From contig NZ_JAPEPO010000002.1 in NCBI RefSeq assembly GCF_026340095.1, positions 62,001-126,000 on the forward strand: DNA of 64,000 nt, read 5' to 3'. Shown here one piece after another: positions 1 to 8,509 of this stretch; within the stretch, counting starts at the first letter, position 1, and each line of letters begins with the position of its first letter. This DNA comes from Streptomyces sp. NBC_01446. GTDB lineage: Bacteria; Actinomycetota; Actinomycetes; Streptomycetales; Streptomycetaceae. Under the pieces are notes generated by a model. The model ran no database searches and was not told the DNA's origin. It saw only the letters and a list, made by a program, of their open reading frames with translations. A program made the position numbers and the translations under genes.

Positions 1-514
1 AGTCAGGGGTGTCTCGGCGGGTGAGCCAGCCGCGGACCCGGTGCGGCTTGAGGTCCAAGTCGGCCAAGATCCGGCCGACTTGGGAGGCAGAAATGGTGGC
101 GAAGACAGTGCCGGCGACCTGGGCGGCGATCGTGCGGTGCGACCAGGTCGCTTCCGGGTGCGGGGGCACACTGGTGGCGGCGGCCACGATCGCCACCGTC
201 ACCTGGGGCCCGTATGCCTTGGGCCGGCCCGAGCGGGCGGCGTCCTTCAGCCCGTCCCGGCCCAGAGCGGCGAACCGTCCGCGCCATTTACGGACCGTGT
301 TCACGCTGACCGCCAGGTCCCGCGCGATAGCCCCATTGCTCAGGCCCTCACCCGCCGCCAGCACAATCCGCGCCCGGAGCACCGCCCGCACCTGCGCTTT
401 CAGGGAGACCGCTGTACGGATCAGACACTCGCGCACCCTCTCGTCCAACTCCACCACGACCGCCTCGACCATCCCGGCCACACCCTCGCCCACCCCGACC
501 AAAGTGATGATCAT
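1..514 (-). CDS. IS630-family transposase, N-terminal part (cut by window edge)
   Basis: The frame reads leftward from an ATG at 514 and stays open past the window edge, so only about the first 170 residues are seen. After a short acidic lead there is a helix-turn-helix block with the IS630-type phrases RARIVLAAGEG, SVNTVRKWRGRF and GLKDAARSGRPKAYG. A second helical block follows (WSHRTIAAQVAG, LKPHRVRGWL), as seen before the DDE domain in these enzymes. The catalytic domain would lie outside the window. It is a different lineage from the complete IS630 at 917-2340. Family assignment is from motifs; whether the element is complete cannot be judged. Confidence 0.75.
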   Translation of the reverse strand, partial: MIITLVGVGEGVAGMVEAVVVELDERVRECLIRTAVSLKAQVRAVLRARIVLAAGEGLSNGAIARDLAVSVNTVRKWRGRFAALGRDGLKDAARSGRPKAYGPQVTVAIVAAATSVPPHPEATWSHRTIAAQVAGTVFATISASQVGRILADLDLKPHRVRGWLTRRDTPD

Positions 515-548
515 GGCGTATGCGGGGGTAACCCAGCAGGATGGACCC

Positions 549-881
549 GTGCCGAAGAATCCGCCCGAGTCCATGCAGGATCACCTGCGCCACCGTCTGA
601 ACGTCCGCGCCAAGGAACGCTGGCCCCAGCTCGCCCGCGTCCAGGTGCGCTTCCGCTCCGGATTCGCCTACGTGGCAGGGGAACTGCCGGGCGAGGAGGA
701 ACCGCTGCCGCTGTGCCGCCTGCGCTTCACCGGCGTCCTGCACACCTGGGGCTTCGCCCTCTACCTCGCCAGCCGAGGCAAGTACGAGGACAACTTCCTG
801 CCCACCGGACTGCCCTTCGGCTCACCCGAAGACGCCCTGGACTGCGCCTGCGGCTTTTACCTCGGCGACCCGACACCCTGA
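549..881 (+). CDS. conserved-looking hypothetical protein, 110 aa
   Basis: A GTG start at 549 gives a 110-residue soluble protein beginning MPKNPPESMQDHLRHRL. It has no signal peptide or membrane span. It has a regular alternation of charged and aromatic segments (FRSGFAYVAGEL, WGFALYLASRGKY) and ends in DCACGFYLGDPTP, so it looks like a real coding sequence rather than a shadow. It sits just outside the 5' end of the partial IS630 transposase on the opposite strand, and the two share the short divergent region 515-548. No function can be assigned. An upstream in-frame ATG at 511 is possible, but the stretch before 549 overlaps the transposase start. Confidence 0.5.
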   Translation: MPKNPPESMQDHLRHRLNVRAKERWPQLARVQVRFRSGFAYVAGELPGEEEPLPLCRLRFTGVLHTWGFALYLASRGKYEDNFLPTGLPFGSPEDALDCACGFYLGDPTP

Positions 882-916
882 TCAACACCCCTCCACGAAC
901 TTGCGCGGGGCAGCAC

Positions 917-2340
917 TAGTGTGATGCGCCAGAAATGGCGACTCTAAGTAGCTTTCACGTATTGGTGGTTGGTGGGTTGATTTTGGTGAGGTAGTCGGCG
1001 AGGGAGTTCAGGATCTCGTCGGCGGTCTTGGTCCAGGTGAAGGGCTTGGGATCGTGGTTCCACTCCTCGATCCATGCGCGGATGTCGTCCTCCAGAGCCT
1101 TGACGGAGGTGTGGACGCCGCGACGGATGAGTTTGTCGGTCAGCAGGCCGAACCACCGCTCGACCTGGTTCATCCAGGAGGAGCCGGTGGGGGTGAAGTG
1201 GACGTGGAAGCGGGGGTGTTTGCCCAGCCACGTCTTGATCTCGGGGGTGTTGTGGGTGGCGTAGTTGTCGCACACCAGGTGCACGTCCAGGCCGATGGGC
1301 ACTGCCTTGTCGATCCGGGTCAGGAACTTCTTGAACTCGATGGCCCGGTGGCGGCGGTGGAGTTCCGATATGACGGTGCCGTCAGCGATGTTGAAGGCGG
1401 CGAACAGGCTGGTGATGCCGTGCCGGTGGTAGTCGTGGGTGCGGCGCTCGGGCATGCCCGGCATCATCGGCAGGACGGGCTGGGAGCGGTCCAGGGCCTG
1501 GATCTGGGACTTCTCGTCCACACATAGCACCACCGCCTTCTCGGGCGGGTGGTGGTACAGACCGACGACGTCGACGACCTTGGCGATGAACTGCGGGTCG
1601 GTGGAGAGCTTGAACGCATCCTGCAGGTGTGGCTTGAGGTCGAACTTCTTCCAGATCCGGCCGATGGTGGACTTCGACAGGCCGGAGTGCTTGGCCATCG
1701 AGGCCCGCGACCAGTGCGTGTCCTTGCCCGGGGTGGATTCCAGGGTCGCGGTGAGCACGTCCTCGACCCGGTCGAGCAGGATCGAGGGCGGCCTGCCGGG
1801 ACGCGGCTCATCCGTCAGCCCGTCCAGCCGCAGCCGGACGAACCTGGAGCGCCAACGGTTCACCGTGTTGTGCGCGATGCCGAGTTCGGCACCGATTTCC
1901 TTGTTCGTCCCGCCGTCCGCGCACCGCAGCACGATCCTCGCCCGCAGCGCCAGGAACTGCGCGGTCTTCGCCCGCCGCGTCCAGCGCGTCAGCTCTGCCC
2001 GCTCGGCCTCGGACAGCACCAGCTCCGACTTACGCCGGCCCGGCCTCGGCGCATCCGTCAGGCCTGCCAACCGCTGGGCCGCGAACCGGGAGCGCCACTT
2101 GCGTACCGTCGCCGCACTCACCCCGAAGTCCGCTGCCACAGCCGTGTTTGACACACCGTCCGCACAGGCCAGGATGATCTGGGCCCGCGCCGCCGCACGA
2201 GCCGATACCGCGCCGTCCGCCCAGCGCGTCAACTCCGCACGTTCCTCGGCGGACAGCACGACTTCGACAGCACGAGGACCCCGAGACACCATGAAAACAG
2301 CCTACATACTTAGAGTCGCCATTTCTGGCGCATCACACTA
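917..2340 (-). mobile_element. complete IS630-family insertion sequence with TA target duplication
   Basis: Both ends carry the same 34-bp sequence in inverted orientation (917-950 and 2307-2340), a perfect match starting TAGTGTGATGCGCC. The outermost TA on each side is the TA dinucleotide that IS630/Tc1 elements duplicate on insertion, so the element proper is 919-2338 and the empty site was a single TA. It holds one transposase gene on the minus strand. Perfect terminal repeats and an intact gene suggest recent insertion and possible activity. Confidence 0.9.
955..2292 (-). CDS. IS630-family DDE transposase, intact
   Basis: This 445-residue protein fills the element. Two similar helix-turn-helix blocks occupy roughly residues 12-75 and 88-150: each contains an AQIILACADG or ARIVLRCADG phrase followed by a WRSRF phrase. 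The DDE domain follows, with the first Asp in VLCVDEKSQI, the second in VCDNYATH, and the Glu in WMNQVERWFG. Length and motif order match full IS630 transposases. The ATG at 2292 lies just inside the right terminal repeat. It cuts and rejoins the element at TA sites. No frameshift is seen. Confidence 0.93.
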   Translation of the reverse strand: MVSRGPRAVEVVLSAEERAELTRWADGAVSARAAARAQIILACADGVSNTAVAADFGVSAATVRKWRSRFAAQRLAGLTDAPRPGRRKSELVLSEAERAELTRWTRRAKTAQFLALRARIVLRCADGGTNKEIGAELGIAHNTVNRWRSRFVRLRLDGLTDEPRPGRPPSILLDRVEDVLTATLESTPGKDTHWSRASMAKHSGLSKSTIGRIWKKFDLKPHLQDAFKLSTDPQFIAKVVDVVGLYHHPPEKAVVLCVDEKSQIQALDRSQPVLPMMPGMPERRTHDYHRHGITSLFAAFNIADGTVISELHRRHRAIEFKKFLTRIDKAVPIGLDVHLVCDNYATHNTPEIKTWLGKHPRFHVHFTPTGSSWMNQVERWFGLLTDKLIRRGVHTSVKALEDDIRAWIEEWNHDPKPFTWTKTADEILNSLADYLTKINPPTTNT

Positions 2341-3780
2341 GGGCATCACCCTGCACAGCGCGTCCAGCGCGCCCGCCCACGCACTGTCCGAGGGCGCCGC
2401 ATAGTTGACCACCAGGGCGTCCCGCTCGGGAAACCGCCACCCACAGTCCGCCACTTCATAGCCGAACTGCGTCAACCCCCGGACGGCCAGCCCTTGCCGA
2501 GCCGCCGCCTGGACCACCGAACTCTCGGTTCCCCGCGGAAGCTCGAGGACCGCCTGCAGTCCTGCAGCCATGCCAGCCACACGAATGCCGGGAGCCCTCT
2601 GGCGCAGGGCAGTGACCAGCTCATCGCGGCGACGCTGGTAGCGCAGCCGCATCGAGCGCACATGACGGTCGTACGCGCCCGAGGCGATGAATTCCGCGAG
2701 TGTCAGCTGCTCCAGGGCGCTCGTCATGTAGTCGCCGTGCCCTTTGGCCGTCACGATCTCCGGGATGAGTTCCTCCGGCAGCACCATCCATCCGAGCCGT
2801 ACCCCCGGCGCCAGGGACTTGCTCACGGAACCGAAGTACACCACCCGCTCCGGATCGAGGCCCTGCAGGGCACCCACCGGCTGACGGTCGTACCGGAACT
2901 CCCCGTCATAGTCGTCCTCCAGGATCAGGCCACCAGTGGCGCGTGCCCACTCGACGGCCGCCGTGCGCCGCTCCGGGCAGAGCGCGACCCCCGTCGGGTA
3001 CTGGTGCGCCGGAGTCAGCAGCACCGCGCCCACCCCGCGCAGTCGCGCGAGGTCGTCGATACGCGCGCCGTGTTCGTCGACGTAGAGGGGCGGAGTGTGC
3101 AGACCGGCATTCCTCAGCAGGTCGCGATACAGGTCGAGACCGTAGGCCTCGACGGCCACCGCCCGCACCCGCCGCACCCTGAGCGCCTGGGCCATCAGCG
3201 CCAGGCCGTGGTGGAAACCGGAACAGATGACAATCCGCTCCGGCCCGGCGTACACCCCGCGGGCCCGCGCCAGGTAGTCCGCGAGTGCTGTGCGCAGCTC
3301 CATCCGGCCGCGGGCGTCGCCGTAGCCGAAGGCGTCGTGTGGCGCGGCGGTCAGAGCCCGGCGGGCCGCGGTGAGCCACTGCGTGCGCGGAAAGTTCGTG
3401 AGGTCCGGTTCACCCGTCCACAGGCCATACCTGGGACGGTGCTCGTCCGACCTCGCGCGAGGAGCGTCGGGCGCGGCCCGGCAGGGCTCCGGGACCCGGG
3501 TGGCCACCCGGGTCCCGGAGCCCTGCCGGGCGGTGAGCCAGCCCTCTGCGACCAAGTCGGCGTAGGCGTCAACGACGGTGGTTCGGGAGACGCCAAGATC
3601 CGCGGCGAGTGAGCGGGAGGCCGGCAGCCGACTGCCGGTCGCTAGACGCCCCGTGCGCACGGCCTCCCTCAAGGCGTCCGTGAGCCCTGCGCGCAGCCCA
3701 GGTCCGCGCAGCTCCAGATGAAGGTCAGCGCCGAACGCAGGGGGCGGACCGGCCGCGGAATTGGTCCGGGAATCTGCCAT
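2338..3780 (-). CDS. MocR/PdxR-type GntR regulator with aminotransferase-like domain
   Basis: A protein of about 480 residues, starting at an ATG at 3780 (MADSRTNSAAG). Residues about 30-100 form the GntR winged helix (LREAVRTGRLATGSRLPAS, LGVSRTTVVDAYADLV). A linker follows, then a fold-type-I aminotransferase domain with ILEDDYDGEFRYD and the PLP-lysine motif YFGSVSKSLAPGVRLGW. MocR proteins use PLP or an amino-acid adduct as effector and usually control a neighbouring gene. Here the divergent neighbour is an AhpD-like gene stump. The linker is encoded by a 56-bp perfect palindrome. The stop codon (2338-2340) overlaps the TA duplicated by the IS630 insertion, so the extreme C-terminus may have been altered. 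Confidence 0.9.
   Translation of the reverse strand: MADSRTNSAAGPPPAFGADLHLELRGPGLRAGLTDALREAVRTGRLATGSRLPASRSLAADLGVSRTTVVDAYADLVAEGWLTARQGSGTRVATRVPEPCRAAPDAPRARSDEHRPRYGLWTGEPDLTNFPRTQWLTAARRALTAAPHDAFGYGDARGRMELRTALADYLARARGVYAGPERIVICSGFHHGLALMAQALRVRRVRAVAVEAYGLDLYRDLLRNAGLHTPPLYVDEHGARIDDLARLRGVGAVLLTPAHQYPTGVALCPERRTAAVEWARATGGLILEDDYDGEFRYDRQPVGALQGLDPERVVYFGSVSKSLAPGVRLGWMVLPEELIPEIVTAKGHGDYMTSALEQLTLAEFIASGAYDRHVRSMRLRYQRRRDELVTALRQRAPGIRVAGMAAGLQAVLELPRGTESSVVQAAARQGLAVRGLTQFGYEVADCGWRFPERDALVVNYAAPSDSAWAGALDALCRVMP
3476..3531. repeat. 56-bp perfect palindrome inside the MocR gene
   Basis: The two 28-base arms (3476-3503 and 3504-3531) are exact reverse complements with no spacer; the centre reads GGGTGGCCACCC. 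It encodes the linker between the winged helix and the aminotransferase domain. Both strands translate to the same peptide, ARQGSGTRVATRVPEP. Such a long perfect dyad in coding DNA could extrude as a cruciform or block transcription, or could reflect a recent inversion-duplication of one arm. Confidence 0.9.
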
Positions 3781-3832
3781 GAAAATCGACCATACGCCCA
3801 TACCGCTGAGAACGTAGTGTTTCGGCGTAACA

Positions 3833-4030
3833 ATGAACGAAGCATACGAAAGCACCGCACGTCTCCCGGAGCACAGGGCGCGTATGCACTGGGCGAAGCT
3901 CACCCCTGAGGCCTTCAAAGGCATGCTCCGTCTCGACGCGGCCTCACATCGGGGTGTCGACGCGCGCCAGGCCCTCAAGCACGCCACCGGCGCCGTCCCC
4001 AGCAAGAGCGACCTGCGCCCGGCCGCCTGA
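3833..4030 (+). pseudogene. AhpD/carboxymuconolactone decarboxylase-like gene, 3'-truncated
   Basis: The first about 40 residues (MNEAYESTARLPEHRARMHW, then TPEAFKGMLRLDAASHRGVD) match the start of small AhpD-like alkylhydroperoxidase proteins. The expected continuation with the CxxC redox pair is missing: after about 3953 the reading becomes unrelated and stops at 4030. The gene is divergent from the MocR regulator, the usual pairing for such regulators, so it was probably the regulated target before the 3' part was lost to a rearrangement. Confidence 0.65.
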
Positions 4031-4158
4031 ACGAATACCTGTGACCGGCGGCAGCCCGGCGCACCCGTACAGGCGCCTCCGGCCGCTGGGCTACCGGGTC
4101 CGGCGGACACACGGCGGGTCTGTCAGAGTGACGTGCCGGCGACGCCGCACGCGAGGCC

Positions 4159-4752
4159 ATGGACCCACGCAAGCCCTGGACCAAAGCAACGCTCCAGTCC
4201 CGCATCTCCGAACTACGCAACCGCCTGGGCACCGACCCCGACGGAAACCCCTACCTTCCCCGGGACCGCACCGGCACCTACCGCCTCTCCCCCACAGCCC
4301 GCTGCGACTGGACGCGGTTCACCCAACTCGCCGAACGCGGACTCGCCAAAGGCCCGGAGGACGGTGCCGGCATCGCGGACCTGGAAGCGGCACTCGACCT
4401 CGTGCGCGGCCGCCCGTTCGGCGGCGCCGACCTGGCCTGGGCCGCCGCCCGCATCCAGGAAATACTCGTCCGCATCACCGACATCGCCCACACCCTGGCA
4501 ACCTGGCACCGCACCGCACCACGCCCGGACCTCACAGCCGCCCGACGCGCCGTCACACGCGGACTCGACATCGACGACAGCGCAGAAATCCTCTACCAGG
4601 ACTGGATGCTCATCGAAGACCAGGCAGGCAACCGCGCCGGCGTCAACGCCGCATACGAAACCCTCCGCGCAGTCAACCAACGCCTCGACATCGGGATGGA
4701 AAGCGAAACCGAGAAAGTCTTCGACACCATCATGAACCGGACCGCGTCCTGA
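4159..4752 (+). pseudogene. BTAD-type transcriptional regulator, C-terminal remnant
   Basis: The 197-residue frame resembles the last third of large actinobacterial SARP/BTAD regulators. It has a winged-helix tail (LQSRISELRNRLG, GTYRLSPTARCDWTRF) and a helical BTAD segment (LEAALDLVRGRPFGGADLAW, AARRAVTRGLDIDDSAEILY) ending in MNRTAS. An in-frame stop at 4129 closes it upstream, so the N-terminal domains are gone. It is wedged between two other stumps and is probably not expressed as a functional regulator. An alternative is that the short form from the ATG at 4159 is translated. Confidence 0.55.
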
Positions 4753-4787
4753 GCGCGGTTGTAGGGTCCGCGAATCCGGAGGTGCGC

Positions 4788-5580
4788 GTGAGTGCGTGGA
4801 TGACAACGCTGCGGCCGGGGCTGCCGCTGAGCTTCGACGGCGCGCAGTTCACCGTCGCGGAGATCGAAGGCCGCCGGATCCTGCTTCAGCAGGCCGGGGT
4901 CACAGGAACACCGAGGTGGCGGCAGGTCGACATCTCCATCCTGCTCTCACACCCCACCACACAGAACCTGGTCGAGGCACCTGAGGAGGAGACAGCGGCT
5001 GCGACAGTGCTGGATGGTCTGGAGGAGGACGAGGACGACGCGCTGACGGTGAAGTTCCGGCACGTCCAGGAAGTCCTCACCGGCTACCAACTCGGGCACC
5101 CGGAGCTCGCTTTGGAGGGCGAGCCGCGTCCGGACTTCACCTCCGGGAGCCCTATGCTGCACCGCTACGCGGCCAAGGCCCTCGAGCTGGGCGTCGGCGC
5201 AAGTACGGTCCGGCGGTGGGCGGCGGCGGTGAAGCGCAACGGGCCCGCCGGGCTGGTGAGTGAGCGTCCGGTGCGCAATGTGCGGGACAGGGTGGATCCG
5301 CGCTGGGTGGATGCCGCGCGGGCAGTGCTGGCGGGGCATGTGAAATCCAGTCGGCCGGTGCGGAATCTGATCCTGCTCGAGATTGAGGAGCGTCTGGCCG
5401 AGGTCCACGGCCGCGGAACGGTTCCTCTCCCCGCCCGCACGACGGGCTACGAGTTGCTGCAGGAGCTGAGCCGGGGCACGAACGCGTTCGAGGGCAGCAC
5501 CAGGGGCAAGCGGTCGATCGCGAACCGCCCGCAAGGGGTCTATGGCAGGCTTCGGGCCACCAGGCCGGGTGAGTATGTGG
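4788..5580 (+). pseudogene. TniA/TnsB (Mu-type) transposase, N-terminal fragment
   Basis: A GTG at 4788 has GGAGG five bases upstream (4778-4782). It starts a protein with the N-terminal helical domains of Mu/TniA-like integrases: MTTLRPGLPLSFDGAQF, then GVGASTVRRWAAAVKRNGPA and RSIANRPQGVYGRLRATRPG. In full proteins the retroviral-type integrase core begins immediately after GEYV. Here homology stops at about 5580 and the same frame runs on into unrelated sequence and finally into the TOTE gene. The frame is therefore an accidental fusion of a transposase stump with a new gene. The catalytic DDE core is lost. Confidence 0.7.
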
Positions 5581-5729
5581 TGCAGACCCCACCGCAGCTA
5601 TCGGCCGGTCGGGATGCTGGGGACGTGTCCGGGCGCTGGTTCGACACTGCCGAGCGGAGGACGGCTTCCCGTGCGGATGATTCTGGTTCCTTGGCCCATG
5701 GAGTGCACCGAAGCGGGGATCATGGGTGC

Positions 5730-8372
5730 GTGGAGGATTGGTCTGACTGCTTCGACCCTGCCGAGTTGCGTATCCGTCTCGATGTGGCGCTGGAGGAGAA
5801 CGCAGAGCTGCGTGAGGAGATCGCTCGGCTGAGAGCCGACAACGAGCGGCTGCGCAGCCGTCTGGGATCCGATGGACTCGCCGCCCACAACACCGTGCAG
5901 CCGGTGCCCGTGCCGGTCCTGGTCCCACGGTCCGCTGGGGCCGGTGGCCTGCCGTACGCGGACGCCGCTTCCAGCGCCGAGGCGAAGATCGCCCTGTTTC
6001 GAGCTCTGTTCGCCGGCCGTGAGGATGTCTATGCCCGGCGGTGGGTGAGTGCCAAGTCCGGCCGGACAGGCTGGAGTCCGGCCGAGGATGACCCGTTCGA
6101 CAGAGGCAAGGCCGACGAGGACAGGGTGTTCTGGCCGCTGACCGAGGAGACCGTCTTCCGCCATCTCGATCCGACTCGTCAGGGGCGCAGCGAGCTGCAC
6201 GTCGGCCTGTACCCGTTGTTGGCCGACGACACTTGCCGTCTGTTGGCGTGTGACTTCGACGGCAAGGACGGCAGCGACTGGCGCGCGGACGCTGCTGCCT
6301 ACGTCACCGCGTGCCGCGAGGCGGGTGTCCCCGCTCTCCTTGAGATCTCACGCTCTGGCAAGGGCGCGCACGTGTGGACGTTCTTCACCGGGCCCATCCC
6401 CGCGAGCACGGCTCGAGCCTTGGGCATGGCGCTGCTACGCCGGGCGATCGACGCTCGCGGGCACATGGAGCTCTCCAGTTACGACCGTCTCTTTCCGGCT
6501 CAGGACTACTTGCCGACCAGGGCGAAGGGCCAGTTCAGGTTCGGCAGTCTGATCGCACTCCCGCTGCAGGGCGCGTGCCGCGCGAACGGCACCACCGTCT
6601 TCGTGGATCCCGGCACATGGCAGCCGTATCCGGACCAGTTCGCCCACCTCTCCAGCACGGATCGGCTCACTCAGGCCGATGTCGAGGCGCTGGTGGACAA
6701 GCTGGGTCCGGTCAAGGCCGGCCCGTCCCCGACCCTCTCCGAGTTGGGGCCTCGCCCGCGCCGCAAAGCCGTGGGCAAAGCACCCGCGAAGGTCGAGGCC
6801 CGGCTCACCACGATGCTGGCGATCCCCACGGCCGGGCTCTCGTCCCAGCTGCTGGCCGCGCTCAAGCACGCTGCCTCGTTCCACAACCCGGAGTTCTACC
6901 GCAAGCAGAACCAGCGCTTCTCCACCTTCAACACCCCGCGCCTCATCTGCTCCTTCGACGCCTCCGACCCCGACTGGCTCAAGCTGCCCCGCGGCCTGGC
7001 CGACGAAGCCACGGCGCTCATCACTGCAGCCGGCGGAACCCTTTCCATCACCAACGACCTGCCCGAACCCGCGCCGGTCACCGCCCACTTCACCGGAACC
7101 CTGACGAGCACCCAGAACACGGCCGTGGACGCGATGGCCGGGCACGCGGCGGGGACCCTCGTCGCACCTCCGGGTTCCGGCAAGACCGTCATGGCCTGCG
7201 CCCTGATCGCCCGCAACCGCACTCCGACCGCGGTGATCGTGAACCGGGCCGAGTTGTTGGCTCAGTGGAAGGAGCGACTGGCCGCCTTCCTCGACCTCGG
7301 CGACGCCCAGGTCGGCTCGCTCGGCGGGGGTAAAGACCGCCGTGGTCACACCGTCGACCTGATCATGCTGCAGACTCTGTCCCACCGCGACGCTCCCGAC
7401 AACCTGCTCGACGGCTACGGGCTCGTGATCGTGGACGAGTGCCACGCCGTCGGCGCACCCGGCGCGGAAGCCGCGATCCGCCGGGCAAAGGCGCCTCGCT
7501 GGATCGGCCTGTCCGCCACCCCCTACCGCGCGGACCAGATGGACCCCGTGATCACGATGCAGTGCGGCCCCGTCCGCCACGAGATCCACGACACCAGCAC
7601 CTTCGCCAAGCACCTCGCCGTCCACGCCACCGACTTCACCACCGACGAGCCGGGCACTGACGGCGCCTCTATCCAGGCCATCTACAACGAACTCGCCCAC
7701 CATGACGCCCGCAACCAGCTCATCGCGGCGGACATCGCCGACGCTGCCCGGCGCGGCAGATGCAGCCTGGCACTGACCAACCGCGTCGAGCACCTCCACC
7801 AACTCACCGAAGCGCTCCGGCCATACGGGATCACCCCGCTCGTCCTTCACGGCGGCATGCCACCGGTCAAACGTGCCCGTGTACGCGCCGCCCTCAACGA
7901 GGAACACGACGAACCTCTGGTCCTGCTGGCGATCGACAAGCTCGCAGGCGAGGGCTTCGACGCGCCCCGCCTCGACACCCTCTTCCTCACCAGCCCCATT
8001 TCGTTCAAGGGCCGGGTGATCCAGCAAGTCGGCCGGATCATGCGCAACACCGAAGAACGCAAGTCCCACGTCGAGGCTCACGACTACCTCGACGCCGACG
8101 TCCCCTTGCTGGAACGCATGCACCACAAGCGCCGCCGAATCCTCGAGCGCCGCGGATTCGCAACGACCGCGCCAGAGAATCTGCCGTCCCCGCCACCCCA
8201 CGCCCCTGTTCCAGCAGCCCGGCAACCACACCCTTCGACCGCAAAGCCGAGCGTGGCCGAAGTACGGGCCTGGGCCCGCGAACATCACATCAACGTCCCA
8301 TCACGTGGCCGACTCCGCGCCGAGATCTGGGACGCCTGGCACACCGCCCACCCGACTACGAGCGGGCGGTAG
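5730..8372 (+). CDS. TOTE-type archaeo-eukaryotic primase / superfamily II helicase with Lsr2-like tail
   Basis: A GTG at 5730, with GCGGGG about 12 bases upstream, gives 880 residues. Residues 10-46 are a coiled coil. Residues about 85-330 look like an archaeo-eukaryotic primase: CDFDGKD (174-180) supplies two acidic metal ligands and SGKGAHVW (209-216) the basic/His motif. Residues about 460-800 are a DEAD/DEAH-type helicase with APPGSGKT (479-486), VDECH (568-572), LSATPYR and the C-terminal QVGRIMR motif. The last about 35 residues (VRAWAREHH, SRGRLRAEIWDAW) resemble the Lsr2 DNA-binding domain with its RGR minor-groove motif. Primase-helicase fusions of this kind are described as TOTE conflict-system effectors. 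The Lsr2-like end suggests targeting of AT-rich foreign DNA. The frame is open upstream, but that part is transposase debris. Confidence 0.85.
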   Translation: MEDWSDCFDPAELRIRLDVALEENAELREEIARLRADNERLRSRLGSDGLAAHNTVQPVPVPVLVPRSAGAGGLPYADAASSAEAKIALFRALFAGREDVYARRWVSAKSGRTGWSPAEDDPFDRGKADEDRVFWPLTEETVFRHLDPTRQGRSELHVGLYPLLADDTCRLLACDFDGKDGSDWRADAAAYVTACREAGVPALLEISRSGKGAHVWTFFTGPIPASTARALGMALLRRAIDARGHMELSSYDRLFPAQDYLPTRAKGQFRFGSLIALPLQGACRANGTTVFVDPGTWQPYPDQFAHLSSTDRLTQADVEALVDKLGPVKAGPSPTLSELGPRPRRKAVGKAPAKVEARLTTMLAIPTAGLSSQLLAALKHAASFHNPEFYRKQNQRFSTFNTPRLICSFDASDPDWLKLPRGLADEATALITAAGGTLSITNDLPEPAPVTAHFTGTLTSTQNTAVDAMAGHAAGTLVAPPGSGKTVMACALIARNRTPTAVIVNRAELLAQWKERLAAFLDLGDAQVGSLGGGKDRRGHTVDLIMLQTLSHRDAPDNLLDGYGLVIVDECHAVGAPGAEAAIRRAKAPRWIGLSATPYRADQMDPVITMQCGPVRHEIHDTSTFAKHLAVHATDFTTDEPGTDGASIQAIYNELAHHDARNQLIAADIADAARRGRCSLALTNRVEHLHQLTEALRPYGITPLVLHGGMPPVKRARVRAALNEEHDEPLVLLAIDKLAGEGFDAPRLDTLFLTSPISFKGRVIQQVGRIMRNTEERKSHVEAHDYLDADVPLLERMHHKRRRILERRGFATTAPENLPSPPPHAPVPAARQPHPSTAKPSVAEVRAWAREHHINVPSRGRLRAEIWDAWHTAHPTTSGR

Positions 8373-8509
8373 GGCCCCAAGCTCAGTACGCAGCGAGCCG
8401 CCGAGGTCACCGGGGTCCGTCACTCCGACGCGCGGTAAACCGCTACATACTGTGACCGCCCCGACAAGCTCAGTGGGACGTTCTGCTCATGATCAGCCAA
8501 CACAAGTGG

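Noticed and set aside
6435..8288. 617-codon antisense frame over the TOTE gene
   Set aside because: It is the mirror of a GC-rich gene: Gly/Val/Asp-rich, without motifs or a ribosome site, and the plus strand has clear catalytic motifs.
3954..8372. A single open frame of 1,472 codons suggesting one giant protein
   Set aside because: The first about 270 codons are arginine/proline-rich shadow of other genes, the next part is a transposase stump ending at about 5580, and the TOTE protein has its own GTG with a ribosome site at 5730. The continuity is accidental.
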